This document shows, piece after piece, positions 45,601-57,210 of a stretch of DNA of 64,000 nt. A program made the position numbers and the translations under genes. The stretch is taken from assembly GCA_018135685.1 (NCBI GenBank), contig JAENPR010000256.1, positions 620,001-684,000 of the forward strand. The letters run 5' to 3'. The notes beneath the pieces were generated by a model, which saw only the letters and a list, made by a program, of their open reading frames with translations, was not told the origin of the DNA and ran no database searches. The DNA is from Themeda triandra (taxonomy: Eukaryota; Streptophyta; Magnoliopsida; Poales; Poaceae). Positions within the stretch are counted from its first letter, which is position 1, and the number at the start of each line of letters is the position of its first letter.

Positions 45601-46845
45601 TGCCACCAGGGAGTACGAGTGTGGGAGGCAGCCTTGAAGCAGATGTCCTTGTGTTTCTTGCATGTTCCTTGTTTCCATAGTGCAACTATCAATCCATGCT
45701 GCTATGATGACATTAGGATGGGAAAATGTTTCTATTTGCTCTGCAGAAGAAACATGCATGCATGCATCTATTGGTCCGTTCATTAGACATGTTTATCCTT
45801 TTTTCTCTATTCTATTAAGATGCTGCAGGCCTTCTAGTGAACATACCATGACAACAAGCATAACCTTCAGTTATATTCTCCACTTTGTATGTGTGTTTCA
45901 AGCAACTTTTTCTTCGTGAAATAATGGAAAATGAATGTACTGAGCTTTAGCTTTTTGGTAGTAGCAACTGCTGTGGCCTGCATTAGTAGGCTTGTTTGCA
46001 AACAGTATGTTTGAATCAGTCTGTTTGCACGGGATTGAAATTTAGTTATAGTCATTTACTTAGCAACCTGTTCTGATAACATATTGACTAATTATTAATG
46101 TCCACATATTGTAGATGGCTTTCCTATTAATAGTTTTTCAAGATTACAGGCGTCATTATATTAGAGAAATTTACTAAACTAATGTAATTGCACACAAAGC
46201 TTGCTATGAGCAAAGGAAATTATATGTGGCTGATGCATTAGCTACTGGTTCAACTATACACTTTTGCAATGCAGTAGCACCACAACCAGCTGTATCTCTT
46301 TTATATATATGTAAAATAGTAACATGAATGCACAATAATTTCTTTGTTGGGTCAATAATATTAGTAATTTCTTAGTTGGGTCACTAATACTGTTTCGAAT
46401 TGCAGGTGGCGTTCGTTGCCTGGCTATACTCAATATAGTTTTTGCTGTAATGTTTGGTCTCATGGCAATTATTCTTGGATCAACACTGCTGGCCCTTGGA
46501 AGTACTTGTTCAGTTCCTCTTTTCTGGTGCTATGAAATTACAGCCTGGGGTTTGGCAGTCTTATATGGTGGCACGGCCTTCTTCTTGAGAAGGAAAGCTG
46601 CAGTTGTCCTTGACGAGAGTGATTACGCTACCCACAATGCGGGTCTTGAGATGCTAGAGTCCAAAATGGAAGTGACTCCAGAGATGCAGCGCCGCATCAA
46701 TGATGGTTTCAAGCAGTGGATGGGTTCATCCCTTCTATCTTCTGATGATGAGGAGGAAGCCACGGATGACTATATTGAGCACGATTCTCCTAGCCCAACT
46801 GCCTTGGGTCAACAGCACCATCATGAGCATGATCTAGAGACCTGA
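42629..46845 (+). CDS. Conserved plant four-transmembrane protein of unknown function
   Basis: Three exons, 42629-43034, 43734-43814 and 46406-46845, all GT-AG and in one frame, give 308 residues. I chose ATG 42629 (MALLGDALRQAFLMPGRAY); no earlier ATG is in frame. Four hydrophobic segments are visible: about 32-56 (Ala/Cys-rich), 110-135 (FYWMVVFVPSAVLFAASL), 164-190 (CLAILNIVFAVMFGLMAI) and 195-222 (FWCYEITAWGLAVLYG). Between them is a Cys-containing loop with VENNFCASRRGG. The cytosol-like C-terminus is acidic (SSDDEEEATDD) and ends His-rich. I recognise the layout from uncharacterised plant membrane proteins but know no function. Intron 2 is 2.6 kb and contains unclassified repeat DNA. 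Confidence 0.85.
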
Positions 46846-47896
46846 CTGTGTATAAATAAATGTACATAGAGCCTCCCACTTATTCGTTGAGGTTTGATGT
46901 TGTAAATGCCTGGTTCGGGTTCAATTGCTAACAAGTGATTGCCTTTGTTCTTTTTCCACAAGAGAGAAGAGAGAAAATGAGGGATTAGTTAGCTTCTCAA
47001 GTTCATATTTGGGTTTTGCTGTTCCATTGCCATTCATATACATGCATAGATAAAGTAGATAGCAACATATGTGTGGGCACGTTGTTCACTGAAGTCAAAA
47101 GGAATCCTCTTGAGGATGTATGCTGAGATAACCTGCAGGAAGTGCTGAATGAGTGGGACCTGTTCATGCAAATTGGATCATTCTGTACACATTTGACATG
47201 GTTAAAGATGTATGGTTTCACATTTTTTTTGTCGGTTTATTCATGAGTTTTCATGTTGTTTGGTTTTTGCTATTTAGCGAAAATTAGAGTGAAAGTGATG
47301 TAGGTTGGACCAGGGTCCTTTTTGCTTCCTGATGTCAATCCGTGAAAACAAGAAATGCATAGTACATTCTCCATGAATTGGAATGGAAAACCCGAGTCTA
47401 GAGAAATGATTAGCTTGAAACGAATCAAAGAATACACATTTGTTTTTCTTTTCTGACTGCAAGTTTGATACATATATACCCAGAGCTCAAAGTGTCTCCT
47501 CTTCTGGAGAGCCGCTCTTGGGACTTGAGAGTCATCAGCCATGTCCAAAATACGTAGTACTAGTTGAGAAATTAAGCAAGTAGCTACGCACAGCGGCGGC
47601 AACCCTTGAATGCTTAGTAGTTGGATGAAATCACCCGGCCCTGTTCTTCCCCTCATCTAGAATGTTCTAGAACGTAGAGGCAAAGAATCAGTAAGAGAGA
47701 ACATGGCGTGCTGCGCCTCAGCTATGTACACGTAAGCAAGAATTGGATGGGAGGAGCCGTCCGTTGTCTCCTCGCCATTGTCGATCGACGATCCATGGTG
47801 GTGTTGGATCGTGCCTAGATGACTGAGCTGCTGTTAGCACGTCGGCCGGCGCGGTCAGTGGCCGGCGGCGCGACGATCGACGATCATATATGTCGA
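46846..47896. other. Convergent 3' region between the four-TM gene and RopGEF
   Basis: This contains the 3' UTRs of both genes. A minus-strand open frame (47656-47270) shows no domain and I do not call it. Confidence 0.4.
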
Positions 47897-49835
47897 TCAG
47901 TGGCGCGCGGAGGGGCTCCTAATGCCGCCGCCGGAGGAGAGGCTGTCGACGTAGGAGAACTTCTTGGGCGCCATGCTGGGCGCCTTCTTGAGGAGCATGG
48001 CCTCGCCGTCGGCGTCCAGCGTGCCGTCCTCCCGGCGCTTCATCAGCTCGTCCTGGTCGAAGTGCCACCCCATGAAGTCGAAGAGCGTCATCGACGCGGG
48101 GGCCTCGTTCAGCTTCTCCAGCTCCTCCTTGGCGTCCAGCTTGCGCGCCGCCGCGGACGGCAGCTCCGCCGACTCCATCATCCGCCGCGCCGCCTCGTTC
48201 GCCGTCAGGTTCTGCGCCGCCGCGTCCGCGCTCAGCACGTCCTCGATCCGGGACATGACGCTGTACGCCAGGCTCTCTAGCACGCGCGAGTAGCTCTCCA
48301 GGAGGGCGTACCCGACGTCCTGCACAGATTGTCAATGCCATTGCCATTGCCATCCAGCTGCTCGGTACAGCAAGGAAATAAATACTGTGCGTACGTACCC
48401 TGTTGTACTGGATCTTGGAGATGTCGAGCTGCGACTGCGGCGTGCCGGGGAACTGGATCTTGAGGAGGTGGAGGATGGTCTCGGCGCGCTCCTCGAACTG
48501 CTCGCGCTTCTCGAAGCTGACGATGGAGCTCCACGAGGACTTGGAGTCCTTGGTCTGCATCTTGCGCTTCCAGATCACGGTGGAGGCCTCGATGCGGTTC
48601 TTGAGGTCCAGCACCTTGTGCTCAGTGGAGAGGTCCATGCCGGCCAGGAACTCCAGAGGGTCGAACGTGTCCTCGGTGATGCTGCGGTAGATGGCGTCGC
48701 CAAGGCTAGTCTTCCCTTTCTGTATGTTTGACATGCAAATGCAATGGTATTCGATCATCATGTCAATATGCAATGGTGATCGAGTGAATTAATTGATCCA
48801 AATAATGTCAAGGATCAGAAGGGTGCCTTTGGCAGCGACTCTATGTAGATCTCCGGGATCTCCATCTCCACGAGCACCTGCGCGTTGATGGCCATGGCCG
48901 CCTTGAGCACCTGGTTGACGCACTCCTTCTGGTACTGCAGCCACTTGCGGGTCACGTCCGACAGCCCCTCCGACGGCACCTTCACCGTCGGCATCCACCA
49001 CTTGTCGTCGTCGCGCTTGTTGTCGCCACCCTTCTCGTACCAGAACTCGGTCTGGTCCACGAAGTTGTCCATGTAGCCCTGCATATTTATCTTTCGTTGA
49101 TCGATCCATCCACATTCGATCATCATAATAGACAGATGAAGCAGCACTACTCACGAGGAGCATGGCGTCCAGCTTCCTCAGCGCGGGGATGTTCATGCCG
49201 AGGTCGCGCCGCTGCGCCGTGGACATGATCTGCCAGTCAAGAAGGGGCATGGTGTGTCGGTGTCAGTGTCACGACGGGGGCATGCAGGGGCAGCCACAAA
49301 AACACATGCGAAAGACATGCATCACCTCCATTGTTGTCCCGTTCTCCGCGGTCTGTCTTGTGGGCACGAACTCGACGATGTGGTCGGTGACGGAGAGCAG
49401 CCAGCCGACCTCCCTCTTCCAGCGCTCCTTGGTGTCCGGCGCCATGGGCTCCAGCTTGCGGTGCTCCCCGAAGACGGACGCCGCCAGGTTGGTGACGGCG
49501 TTGGACAGCGCGAGCGCCGACGCCACGCCCTTGCCGGTGCCCGACATGTCCTCGCCCAGCAGCAGCTTGGCGAACTTCTCCTTCATGATGTCCAGCTCCG
49601 ACGGCGGCCCGTCGCGGCCGCCCAGCCGCGACCGCGCCGCCCCCGCCGCCGCCGCCGCCCGCCCGTTGGGGAGCGGCGGGGTGCCGCCGTTGCCAGGGGA
49701 CTCGTGCATCTTGGCCGTGTTGCTGCCGCCGCTCTGCCTGTCGAGGTGGTGGTTGCTGCTGTTGTGCGGGGGCGATGAGATGGTTCCGGTGGTGGTCTTG
49801 TCAAGGCTGTGTCCGCGCCGGAGGAGGCGCACCAT
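47897..49835 (-). CDS. RopGEF: PRONE-domain guanine nucleotide exchange factor for ROP GTPases
   Basis: Five exons: 49835-49326, 49229-49155, 49078-48827, 48719-48399, 48319-47897. All join in phase 0 and give 526 residues, normal for the family. ROPGEFs activate plant Rho (ROP) GTPases at the plasma membrane in polar growth and receptor-kinase signalling. The variable N-terminus (1-78, Ser/Ala-rich) is followed by PRONE from about residue 79: SELDIMKEKFAKLLLGEDMSG, the Trp-containing ERWKREVGWLL, DNFVDQTEFWYE, then WWMPTVKVPSEGLS, KTSLGDAIYRSIT and NRIEASTVIWKRKM. The C-terminal tail is short and ends Ser/Gly-rich. ATG 49835 (MVRLLRRGHS) fits known starts. The intron after exon 3 has no GT at the required place; AAG|GCACCC is used, so a GC donor is inferred. 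Which member it is cannot be told from sequence alone. Confidence 0.9.
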
Positions 49836-52025
49836 CACCCAGCCCACCGCCTCGAGCTTGGCGCGGGCGCGCGGCACTCGGCGGTCTTGCACCGCCGCGG
49901 CGCCGCCTCACGAGGCGCCACCCTGGCTCGGCTCCCACCTGATGAATGAAGACCAAGGCTGGCCAAGAACGCACGACGGACCGGACGGCCGACGACGACG
50001 ACGCCCACCTCGCTCCCGCTCGCTGCACCGCGCTCTGGACCGACTGCCGATCGATCCCACGGCGACCCGCGGCGGGCGGGCGGCAGCTCAGGCAAGGGAG
50101 CAACAACGGGATGGAGGAGAGAGCATGCCGCGCACGACGGCCGAGCGGGGGTTGAATTAAGCGAGGGATCGAGGCGCGATGGACCCGGCCGGCCCCGCGG
50201 GAAAAACTAAAAAAGGGGGCGCGCGGCGGCCCGGCCGCCTAATTTAAGCCGGGCACGAACGTGCGGCGCATGTCGGCCGGCCTAGCTATCAGGGAAGGAG
50301 TAGGTTTTTCTCGTGCGCGCGGTCGTCTTCTTCCCCGTGGCGCTGGCGGAGTGGCGCGCCGGTGGTCGGTGGCTCGGGACCTTTGCTTTGTTTAGCAGAG
50401 GTGATGATGATGAGGGAGAGAGAGCCCGGGAAAAACGGCGTGACAACGCTCCCGCCCACTCCGTGGCGCCAAATCCACTCTACGAGATTAATTGTCAATG
50501 CCGTTCTTGACCTATTTGCGGTTCGTCGGTCCAATGCCGAATTGCCGTGAGACGATCAGCCGATTGTCAATGCCGTTATTGACCTACTGAAATTAATTTT
50601 GTGTTAGACTATCCAAAATTTGAGAAATGTCAATGACAAAAACACACACACACAAATGTTTGTATTATTCACTATATTTCCTTCTTCTGTTTCTTCCTCA
50701 CGCACTCTAGATTCAAAATTAAGTTTATAAGGCGAATCAAAATGGACAATTTCATTTTATTCATTTCAAGCATGGAAAACTCACATGAAACAACAAAAGA
50801 TAACATTTGCTTGATTGTATATATGTGCTCATTTTGTATTTAATCTTATGACACATTAGGACATAGAGACTGGAGCCATTTTTTTTCATCTATTCTTTCT
50901 TTGATTTTTTTTTCTTTGCCATATTATCAAAGTTGCTTATGTGGTACAGTGGCAGCCTATTAAGGGCCTCTTCGATTCCTATGAATTCATAACCTAGTTT
51001 TGTCCCTATCAAGATCGCTTTACTAATTTGTATAACATCTCATCAAGTGAAACAATTTCATGTGGATTTTACTCTAACAACAAGCCCTAAATGAGAATAA
51101 AACTCCCATTAAGAGGGATCTAGCGAGTACAATAATAGTCAAAGAGAATAAAACTCCCCTTAAGAGGGTCTAACAAGAGCAAGTACAATAATATAATAAT
51201 TTTATAGCCAAGCAAATTGTGATATGAAGGAGAGAAGAGAAGGAGAGCTTGACTCATGCAAGCAACAAAAATTTGGCACATGTGCCAATGCATCTTTGGA
51301 TATAAACATCAAACGAACGTGAGAAGAACTAGGAACGACAATGTGGAACATAGGTAAAGATAACAATAAATAATTCTTTCTTAATTTTAATAGAAGACAA
51401 ATATTGTATATCTTGGTTCTTATAATTCAACTTATAGTCAAACACTTAGCTTTATTATTAGTCTTGCTCTAATAATCTTTTTTTAGAAATTATATTAATA
51501 ATCTAGTGACTTGTTAGCAACAGATTTTGAACTAAACTAATGAAGCACATTTTCCACCAAGCTTCATACGTATATTCCTCACAAAAGCGATTTGCTTATG
51601 TTTGAACTCTGTAGTACGTACTACGTATTACCACCAGCATTTATGGCACAGAGAATTCGCAGAAATCTTTCACTGCACGTTACGAACATTTCCCTGAAGA
51701 TGTCATGCCTGAACAAACTTATGGACGCATGCGCACGCACTGCTCTTCTACATATCCTATATTAACAGAGCAGACAGCCAGCATTTTGCTCTTCTACATA
51801 GCCTATTACACAATACATCGATCATTCTACGACGAAGGAAATTCTGTTTATTTTTCTAGTCTCCTGTTTCCTAGGAAAAAAAAACAAGACAAGGATTTAC
51901 AGGTACAAGGATCAACATGTTCATTGTTAGTTGAAGATATGTTACATGGATTTCAAGATCAAGGACAGATTCTTGATTTTCTTGACCTAGCGCAGGTGCA
52001 CTTCCTGACTATTTTTTTTTTCAAA
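49836..52025. other. RopGEF 5' flank and intergenic DNA
   Basis: 49836-50480 is GC-rich, as expected for the RopGEF promoter and 5' UTR; open frames here on both strands look compositional. A short AC repeat lies near 50642-50655. 50960-51110 looks like a degraded MITE, and a clearer one lies at 51175-51470. 51480-52025 has no gene and should include the 3' UTR of the MYB gene. Confidence 0.35.
51175..51470. mobile_element. Probable PIF/Harbinger-type MITE
   Basis: The ends AAGAGCAAGTACAATAATA and the inverted right end (TATTAGTCTTGCTCT) pair over about 15 bp. The 3-bp target duplication is not clear, so the class is tentative. Confidence 0.45.
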
Positions 52026-55000
52026 CTAATAGCCCGATCCTTCCATGGGGTTTCCATCATTTGGAGAATCAGGTGGAACGATCATCAAGCTCTCACAATA
52101 TGACATGTCCAGAAGCTCTGCTATATTTTCCAGATGTAGCTCCGGTGACTGAGGATTCACACATATGTCATCAATATGATCACGAGCTGGATAAAAGTCT
52201 GTGTTTGCACCATTAACTGGAGCTTCTAAACAATTTGTTGATTCCTTGTTCTCCACCAATGTTGAAATACTTTTTGCAACACAAGAGACCTTCTGAACCA
52301 CTGAACTTGATGGCAAGACCTCTTTTTCCTTGGTTACCACGGGTAAACTAGACCTAGAAATTTGCCGATCAGAGAGATTGACTGAAACATACCGTTCACT
52401 GTGCATAGAATCAGAACCCTTTCTCTTCAGTGCTGCATTCCTACCATCTTCTGTGAATCCTTGTTCTGGTTTGGGTCTTATTGGGCAATCCACTGCAACT
52501 TGAATATTTATGCATGAATCATGGCCACCCTTAATGGTGCCAGAGCATTTATTATGTATAGTCAAACTTCTGACAGAATCTGAATTCCTTTTTCTAAGTG
52601 TATTCCAGCGATTCTTAATTGCTTTCCCTGTCCTGGAATCACATAGCCATTGGCAACATATAAAGTGATTAAAGGTGCACTGAGTTTTTTCAAAGATAGA
52701 ACTGAAAGCAACATAACCTAACAAAAGATAACCACACTTAAATTATGAAAAGAAAAAAGATACCGTTAAGCTTCAGTAAGTTTCATCTATATTTTTAGCA
52801 GTACTTTATTTTTAGTGACTCGTTATGAGCTATATGGTCGTTTAAATAGCATCGAAGGAAGCCTATAAATGATAATAATAGATAGTACAAATTACTATTT
52901 ACTGTTTTGTAGGAACCTGATACAAACTGAACAGGTGACATTTGGTCTTTCAAGTTCTGTTTCAACATCATGACCTCACCTGCCAGGAAAATGTTTAGCC
53001 AGCTCACACCATTTGTTTCCAAGAATACGATGAGCACGGATCAATGTTATGTCCTCCTGTGCTGACCATGGCTGGTTGTTCACAGCAGGGTTGAGATAAA
53101 ACTTCCATCTGGATCATCAAATTTCACAAAGGCAAATTTTCAAGCAGTTCTGGGAGAGATTTGAAAGAATGAATTTGAAAGATAGAAAACTATATAAGGA
53201 TTAAAAAAACTGGATCTGCGGGCATTTGACATAAGAAGAAGAAGGCCTTCTCACGCAGGCCGAAAACCCCGAACCCCGCCCCCGCCCGACACCGGGAGAC
53301 GTCGCCCCATGAGCTACCTTGCCTGGGCCTACATGGTCCTTTGGCCGACCTGGGCCGTCACACACCAATGCTTTGGCACACGGGACCGGCGAGGGGATTT
53401 TTTTAACCCTCAGGCTGAAATTCGCCCCCTTGCCTAGGTCATACATGGTCCTCAGGCCGACCTGGGCCGTCACACACCAATGCTTTGGCACACGGGACCG
53501 GCGAGGGGATTTTTTTAACCCTCAGGCTGAAATTTGCCCCACCCGGGGTTCGAACTCAGGACATGAGGGGTGCCACCGGAGTGACTTGACCAACTGGTCT
53601 AGCACCCTTTGGCAAGGATTACAATATATAGTTATAATTGAAACTACTGATTCAAATTTTTTTAGTCGTGACCCAGTAATGAGTTTCCTCTTAATGAAAT
53701 ACATGCCAAAGCATGTTTGGAAAGAAAACTATTGTGTAAATAGATGTATAGCACAACAAGTTAACAACGTTTTCAAAATATGTGTTGGCTCTCTAATTGC
53801 CAGGCTTTGCTGGACTATAGTATGTAGAAAGTACTCCCAGTCATTGGCCCTAGATTTGCATTCTCAGGAAAACATGCACTCAGGTTATATAAACGGAGCT
53901 ACAGAAAGTTGTAACCGTAGTCAAGGTTTCTCTTAGATATTTAAGACATCAGAGTTAATATTTTAATTGACTTCTTTTGGGACCATCATCTGATGTTTAT
54001 AGTTCTAGAGGTGTTGTGGAATAATATAAATGTTGTAGCCGTCAATTTATGAAGGATAGGAAATCCAACAACAAATATTCTATTATTACTTTAATTGTTT
54101 TTTGATACAAACTATTTTGAATATAGCTATAAGTGTGCTTGGACATGCTGTGAAAGTGTAAAACATTTTTTTTGACCGGAATGAAAGTGTAAAACATTAT
54201 AAACTATATGCTGGACCTATCAGCACATTAAATCTGTAAACAGACAAAAAGACCCTGGCTTGAGTGTATATAAAAATAAAGATGCATTGCTTGTACCAAT
54301 AGACTGCACTGCAAAAATATCAAGACCTCGAAAGCAATACTTTTCTGTCACAATTGTGACGCAGGGGGCCCAGAGGGCGGTAGTATCAGCGGCGGTGTCA
54401 GCTGGCCGCTCGGCCTCCTGATGTGCCGCATGGGCCCAAGGCCCATCGGCGCATCACATTTTCCTCAAACAACCATCTAGTCGCCTTTATCAGAAGTAAA
54501 TCGGACAAGCTAAAAGGTGGTAGACTGGTATTGACATGCTGGTGTGGCGAGATGCCTTTAATGAGGCCGCCAAAGGATCAAGAAATCAAAAGTAATGGCT
54601 AGGACAAATCATTTTCATTTAGAATCATAAAGGGAAGCAACCGAACAATGTGTATCATGTAAATTTTACCTTTCTTGGCATTGTTCTCGACTACGACCAG
54701 GTATAGAGCGTGCAATATCTGACCATTTGTTTTGGCGATGAGGGCCTACCATTTGAATAAGAATATCATCTTCCTGAAATGTGTTCATTTTTTAGCAATA
54801 CTGAACAGGAGGAAAATATACAATAAATGAAGGTAGCTGAAATAAACTAATAGCTTACAGCTTGTGACCATGTGTTCCTCCTCTTGACTGAATTACCTGT
54901 CTTGTGGGATAGGCACTCAGCTACACAGCAAAGTCAAAATTAAAGCAAATGTGGAAGTTCAAAAGCATAAATTGGTGTTGCTAGTGTTACAAAGTCAGAA

Positions 55001-56308
55001 ATGTCAACCAGAAATATGATCCAATGATGGAATGGAGATACACACAAGCATATTCATTGCAAAAATGGTCAACTCCAATTCAGGTCATTAAATTCACCCA
55101 TATCATCCAAATTCCCCACAACCAAAGGCACTAGTAACAATTCTATGCTTCTTCTCCTATTTGATTCATTAATGAATTTTATGAACAATTGAGACATATC
55201 ATGTCTACAAAAGCAGTTATCATTGAACAAGTCTGCCTACTCTCATATCCAACGTACACCCTTTTCATGAAACACACCAAGTGTGTGTTTTTTTATTCTT
55301 ATGCCTGAACGAGAAATCGGAACCATGACTTGATGCGCTACAACCAAATGGTCTGTAAACTGCCAGTCTACCAGTACTGTCAGGACCAGTACACGCATAG
55401 CATAATTTATCCTACTTAATAAATTTTTTTAATAATGTACAGCATGCTGGGATGCTGGGATTGTACTTTATCATATGCCGTTTTCACAAATAGCTTCCAA
55501 ACCCAGGCAATACAGTTTTCTTTTTGGTACCATATAGATGCACCTGTGGGTGACTAGCTCTTGGCTCTAGCTTGGTTGCAGAGAAAGTAGTTTCAACAGA
55601 AGCAATCTCCTACTCACTCTTGATGCATCCCCTCTACTATCAGTTAATATAGTCTATGTTCTACTTAGAACAAGAAAAGGTACTACCTATCTTCCATGAA
55701 ACAGCCACATATGAACTTTGAGACATGTGAGTACAAAAATTCAGATGTATGATGTATCCATGACTAGACTACATTTACCTGTCCTTTTCCGTTCTTCAGC
55801 CTTGAATCTTTTAGAAGGCCTATGGAGTCCCCCATGCTACATTAATAGGGAAGAAATAACTTGTAGGTAAGCCAAACTAACAAAGTGATTCTAGTTCTGA
55901 ACTTCTGATCTACATATGTCAGCACTGATTCCAGTCACTGCAAACTTCATTCAGGACAGTAAAAGAGTCCATTCATGTGTGGCCGTACCTCGTCTGCAAT
56001 CCAATCGATTTCGCGCGAGCAACTCGAGGACCTGCCGCCGCCAGAGCTCCTGCAAGAACATGACAGGGTAATGGTGAGCTGAAAGCTCCTGCTTCTTGTA
56101 CTCGATTCTCTGTCTCTGGATGGATTTCCGGACAGCGATAATATGAACAAGAACAATGCTGTTCGAATAGAATCGCTAGAAGTGCTCAAACACTGGAACA
56201 TTATAAAAAAGAAATTAAAGCGCGTATTGGGGGCAATGGGGACATCGAAAGCAAGGGTTCGTGGATTAACCGCCGCGTGGTGACGCCGCCGTCTCCGCTC
56301 CGCCGCAT
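52026..56308 (-). CDS. MYB transcription factor with two 3R-type MYB repeats
   Basis: Seven exons: 56308-56271, 56049-55989, 55836-55779, 54920-54859, 54773-54670, 53108-52980, 52632-52026. They keep one frame and give 352 residues. Two MYB repeats are visible: about 72-121 (TWSQAEDDILIQMVG, NKWSDIARSIPGRS, REQCQERW) and about 124-173 (PWSAQEDITLIRAH, NKWCELAKHFPGRT, AIKNRWNTLRKR). Each keeps all three Trp residues. Classical plant R2R3 factors usually replace the first Trp of R3, so this is closer to the R2 and R3 of 3R-MYB/c-Myb proteins. No R1 repeat is seen; exons 1-4 give a basic, Lys/Arg-rich leader. The C-terminal 180 residues are Ser-rich, with acidic PELHLENIAELLDM near the end that could be an activation segment. 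Nuclear DNA-binding role is inferred from the repeats. A SINE lies in intron 5. Confidence 0.85.
53196..53621 (-). mobile_element. tRNA-derived SINE in intron 5 of the MYB gene
   Basis: On the minus strand the 5' end reads GGGTGCTAGACCAGTTGGTC (A-box-like), followed by GAGTTCGAACCCC (B box of a pol III promoter). The 3' end carries the TTCTTCTTCTTA tract common in grass SINEs. The element (53204-53613) is flanked by AAGGATTA at 53196-53203 and 53614-53621. It contains an internal 112-bp tandem duplication (units start at 53331 and 53443). It is not a functional tRNA gene. Confidence 0.8.
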
Positions 56309-56580
56309 GGGTGCTGCCGCGTGCAGGAACCAGAACCAATAGCTCAAGCCAAGCCCGCACCGAAGCACGGGAAAGAAGCAATGGGGAGGGAATGCCTGCC
56401 GGATGCTGGCACTCCGATTCCCAAAGGACAAGGTGGCGGCAGCACCAGGTGGGGGGACGCGTGGTGGCGTTGCCAACGAGGTGGCTCGTGCGCTGTGTTT
56501 CTTCCGGGACACAAATTTGTTTAAGATTAAGAGGCCCCAGGACAAATTTGTTTGGATGCTGTCACACTTAGCTCAATCTA

Positions 56581-56980
56581 CATGTATGCAGTGACGGACC
56601 CAGGACTTGTCGACGACTAGGGCCAAATTCTTGCGGCCAAAATCCAAACGCTTACGGCTTACAATATAATCTATAGGACCATATATATACACACATGTCA
56701 CAGAAAAAAATATTTTCAAGCAAATTTTGTAAATCCACGAAAATTCATGAACTTATATATATAATTAATAGTATGATACAATAGCTCCGACGTGAGGTGA
56801 CCCAACAGTTTTCCTTAAAAAAAATAGAAAAGAGGTGACCCAGCAGACGAAGGTCTGCCCAAGTCCCTTCGTGGGCTTCATTATTGGACCAAAAAATAAA
56901 GAATCGCTCCTCATTTTTTTTCTCACGACTAGGGCCATGGCCCAGGTGGCCTTAGTCCTGGGCCCGCCCCTGCACGTATG
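56581..56980. mobile_element. hAT-type MITE upstream of the MYB gene
   Basis: The ends CAGTGACGGACCCAGGAC and (inverted) CAGGGGCGGGCCCAGGAC match at 15 of 18 bases. Flanking 8-bp repeats CATGTATG (56581-56588) and CACGTATG (56973-56980) differ at one base. Length 384 bp. It is non-coding. Confidence 0.8.
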
Positions 56981-57031
56981 GGATGAATTGCGGTGTAATT
57001 GGATTGATGAAAAGTAGATCTGTTTGGACGT

Positions 57032-57210
57032 GGTCTGATAGTTTGTGCGGCTGATAAACCGGCTAATGTTGTTTTGTTGTAAGAGAATATCGTACCATAG
57101 CTAATAAATCATACTCATATGGTCTGATGGTTTGTGCGGTTGATAAACAGACTAATATTGTTTTGTTGTAAGAGAATACCGTACCATAGCTAATAAGTCA
57201 GATTGATAAG
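57032..57210 (+). repeat. Tandem duplication, 89-bp unit, two copies
   Basis: GGTCTGATAGTTTGTGCGG starts at 57032 and GGTCTGATGGTTTGTGCGG at 57121, and the similarity continues to the end of each unit. A third, shorter relative is at about 59180. Confidence 0.85.

Noticed and set aside
45143..45783. Overlapping minus-strand frames of 147-180 codons
   Set aside because: They lie in intron 2 of the plus-strand four-TM gene. No domain is recognisable and the frames overlap each other, so they are more likely repeat DNA than a nested gene.
49836..50160. Frames on both strands upstream of RopGEF
   Set aside because: They lie in the GC-rich promoter and 5' UTR region and show no conserved domain. 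The ATG at 49835 gives the family-typical N-terminus.
53540..53606. tRNA gene suggested by A- and B-box sequences
   Set aside because: The boxes belong to a longer SINE with flanking duplications and a T/C-rich tail; no cloverleaf acceptor stem closes.
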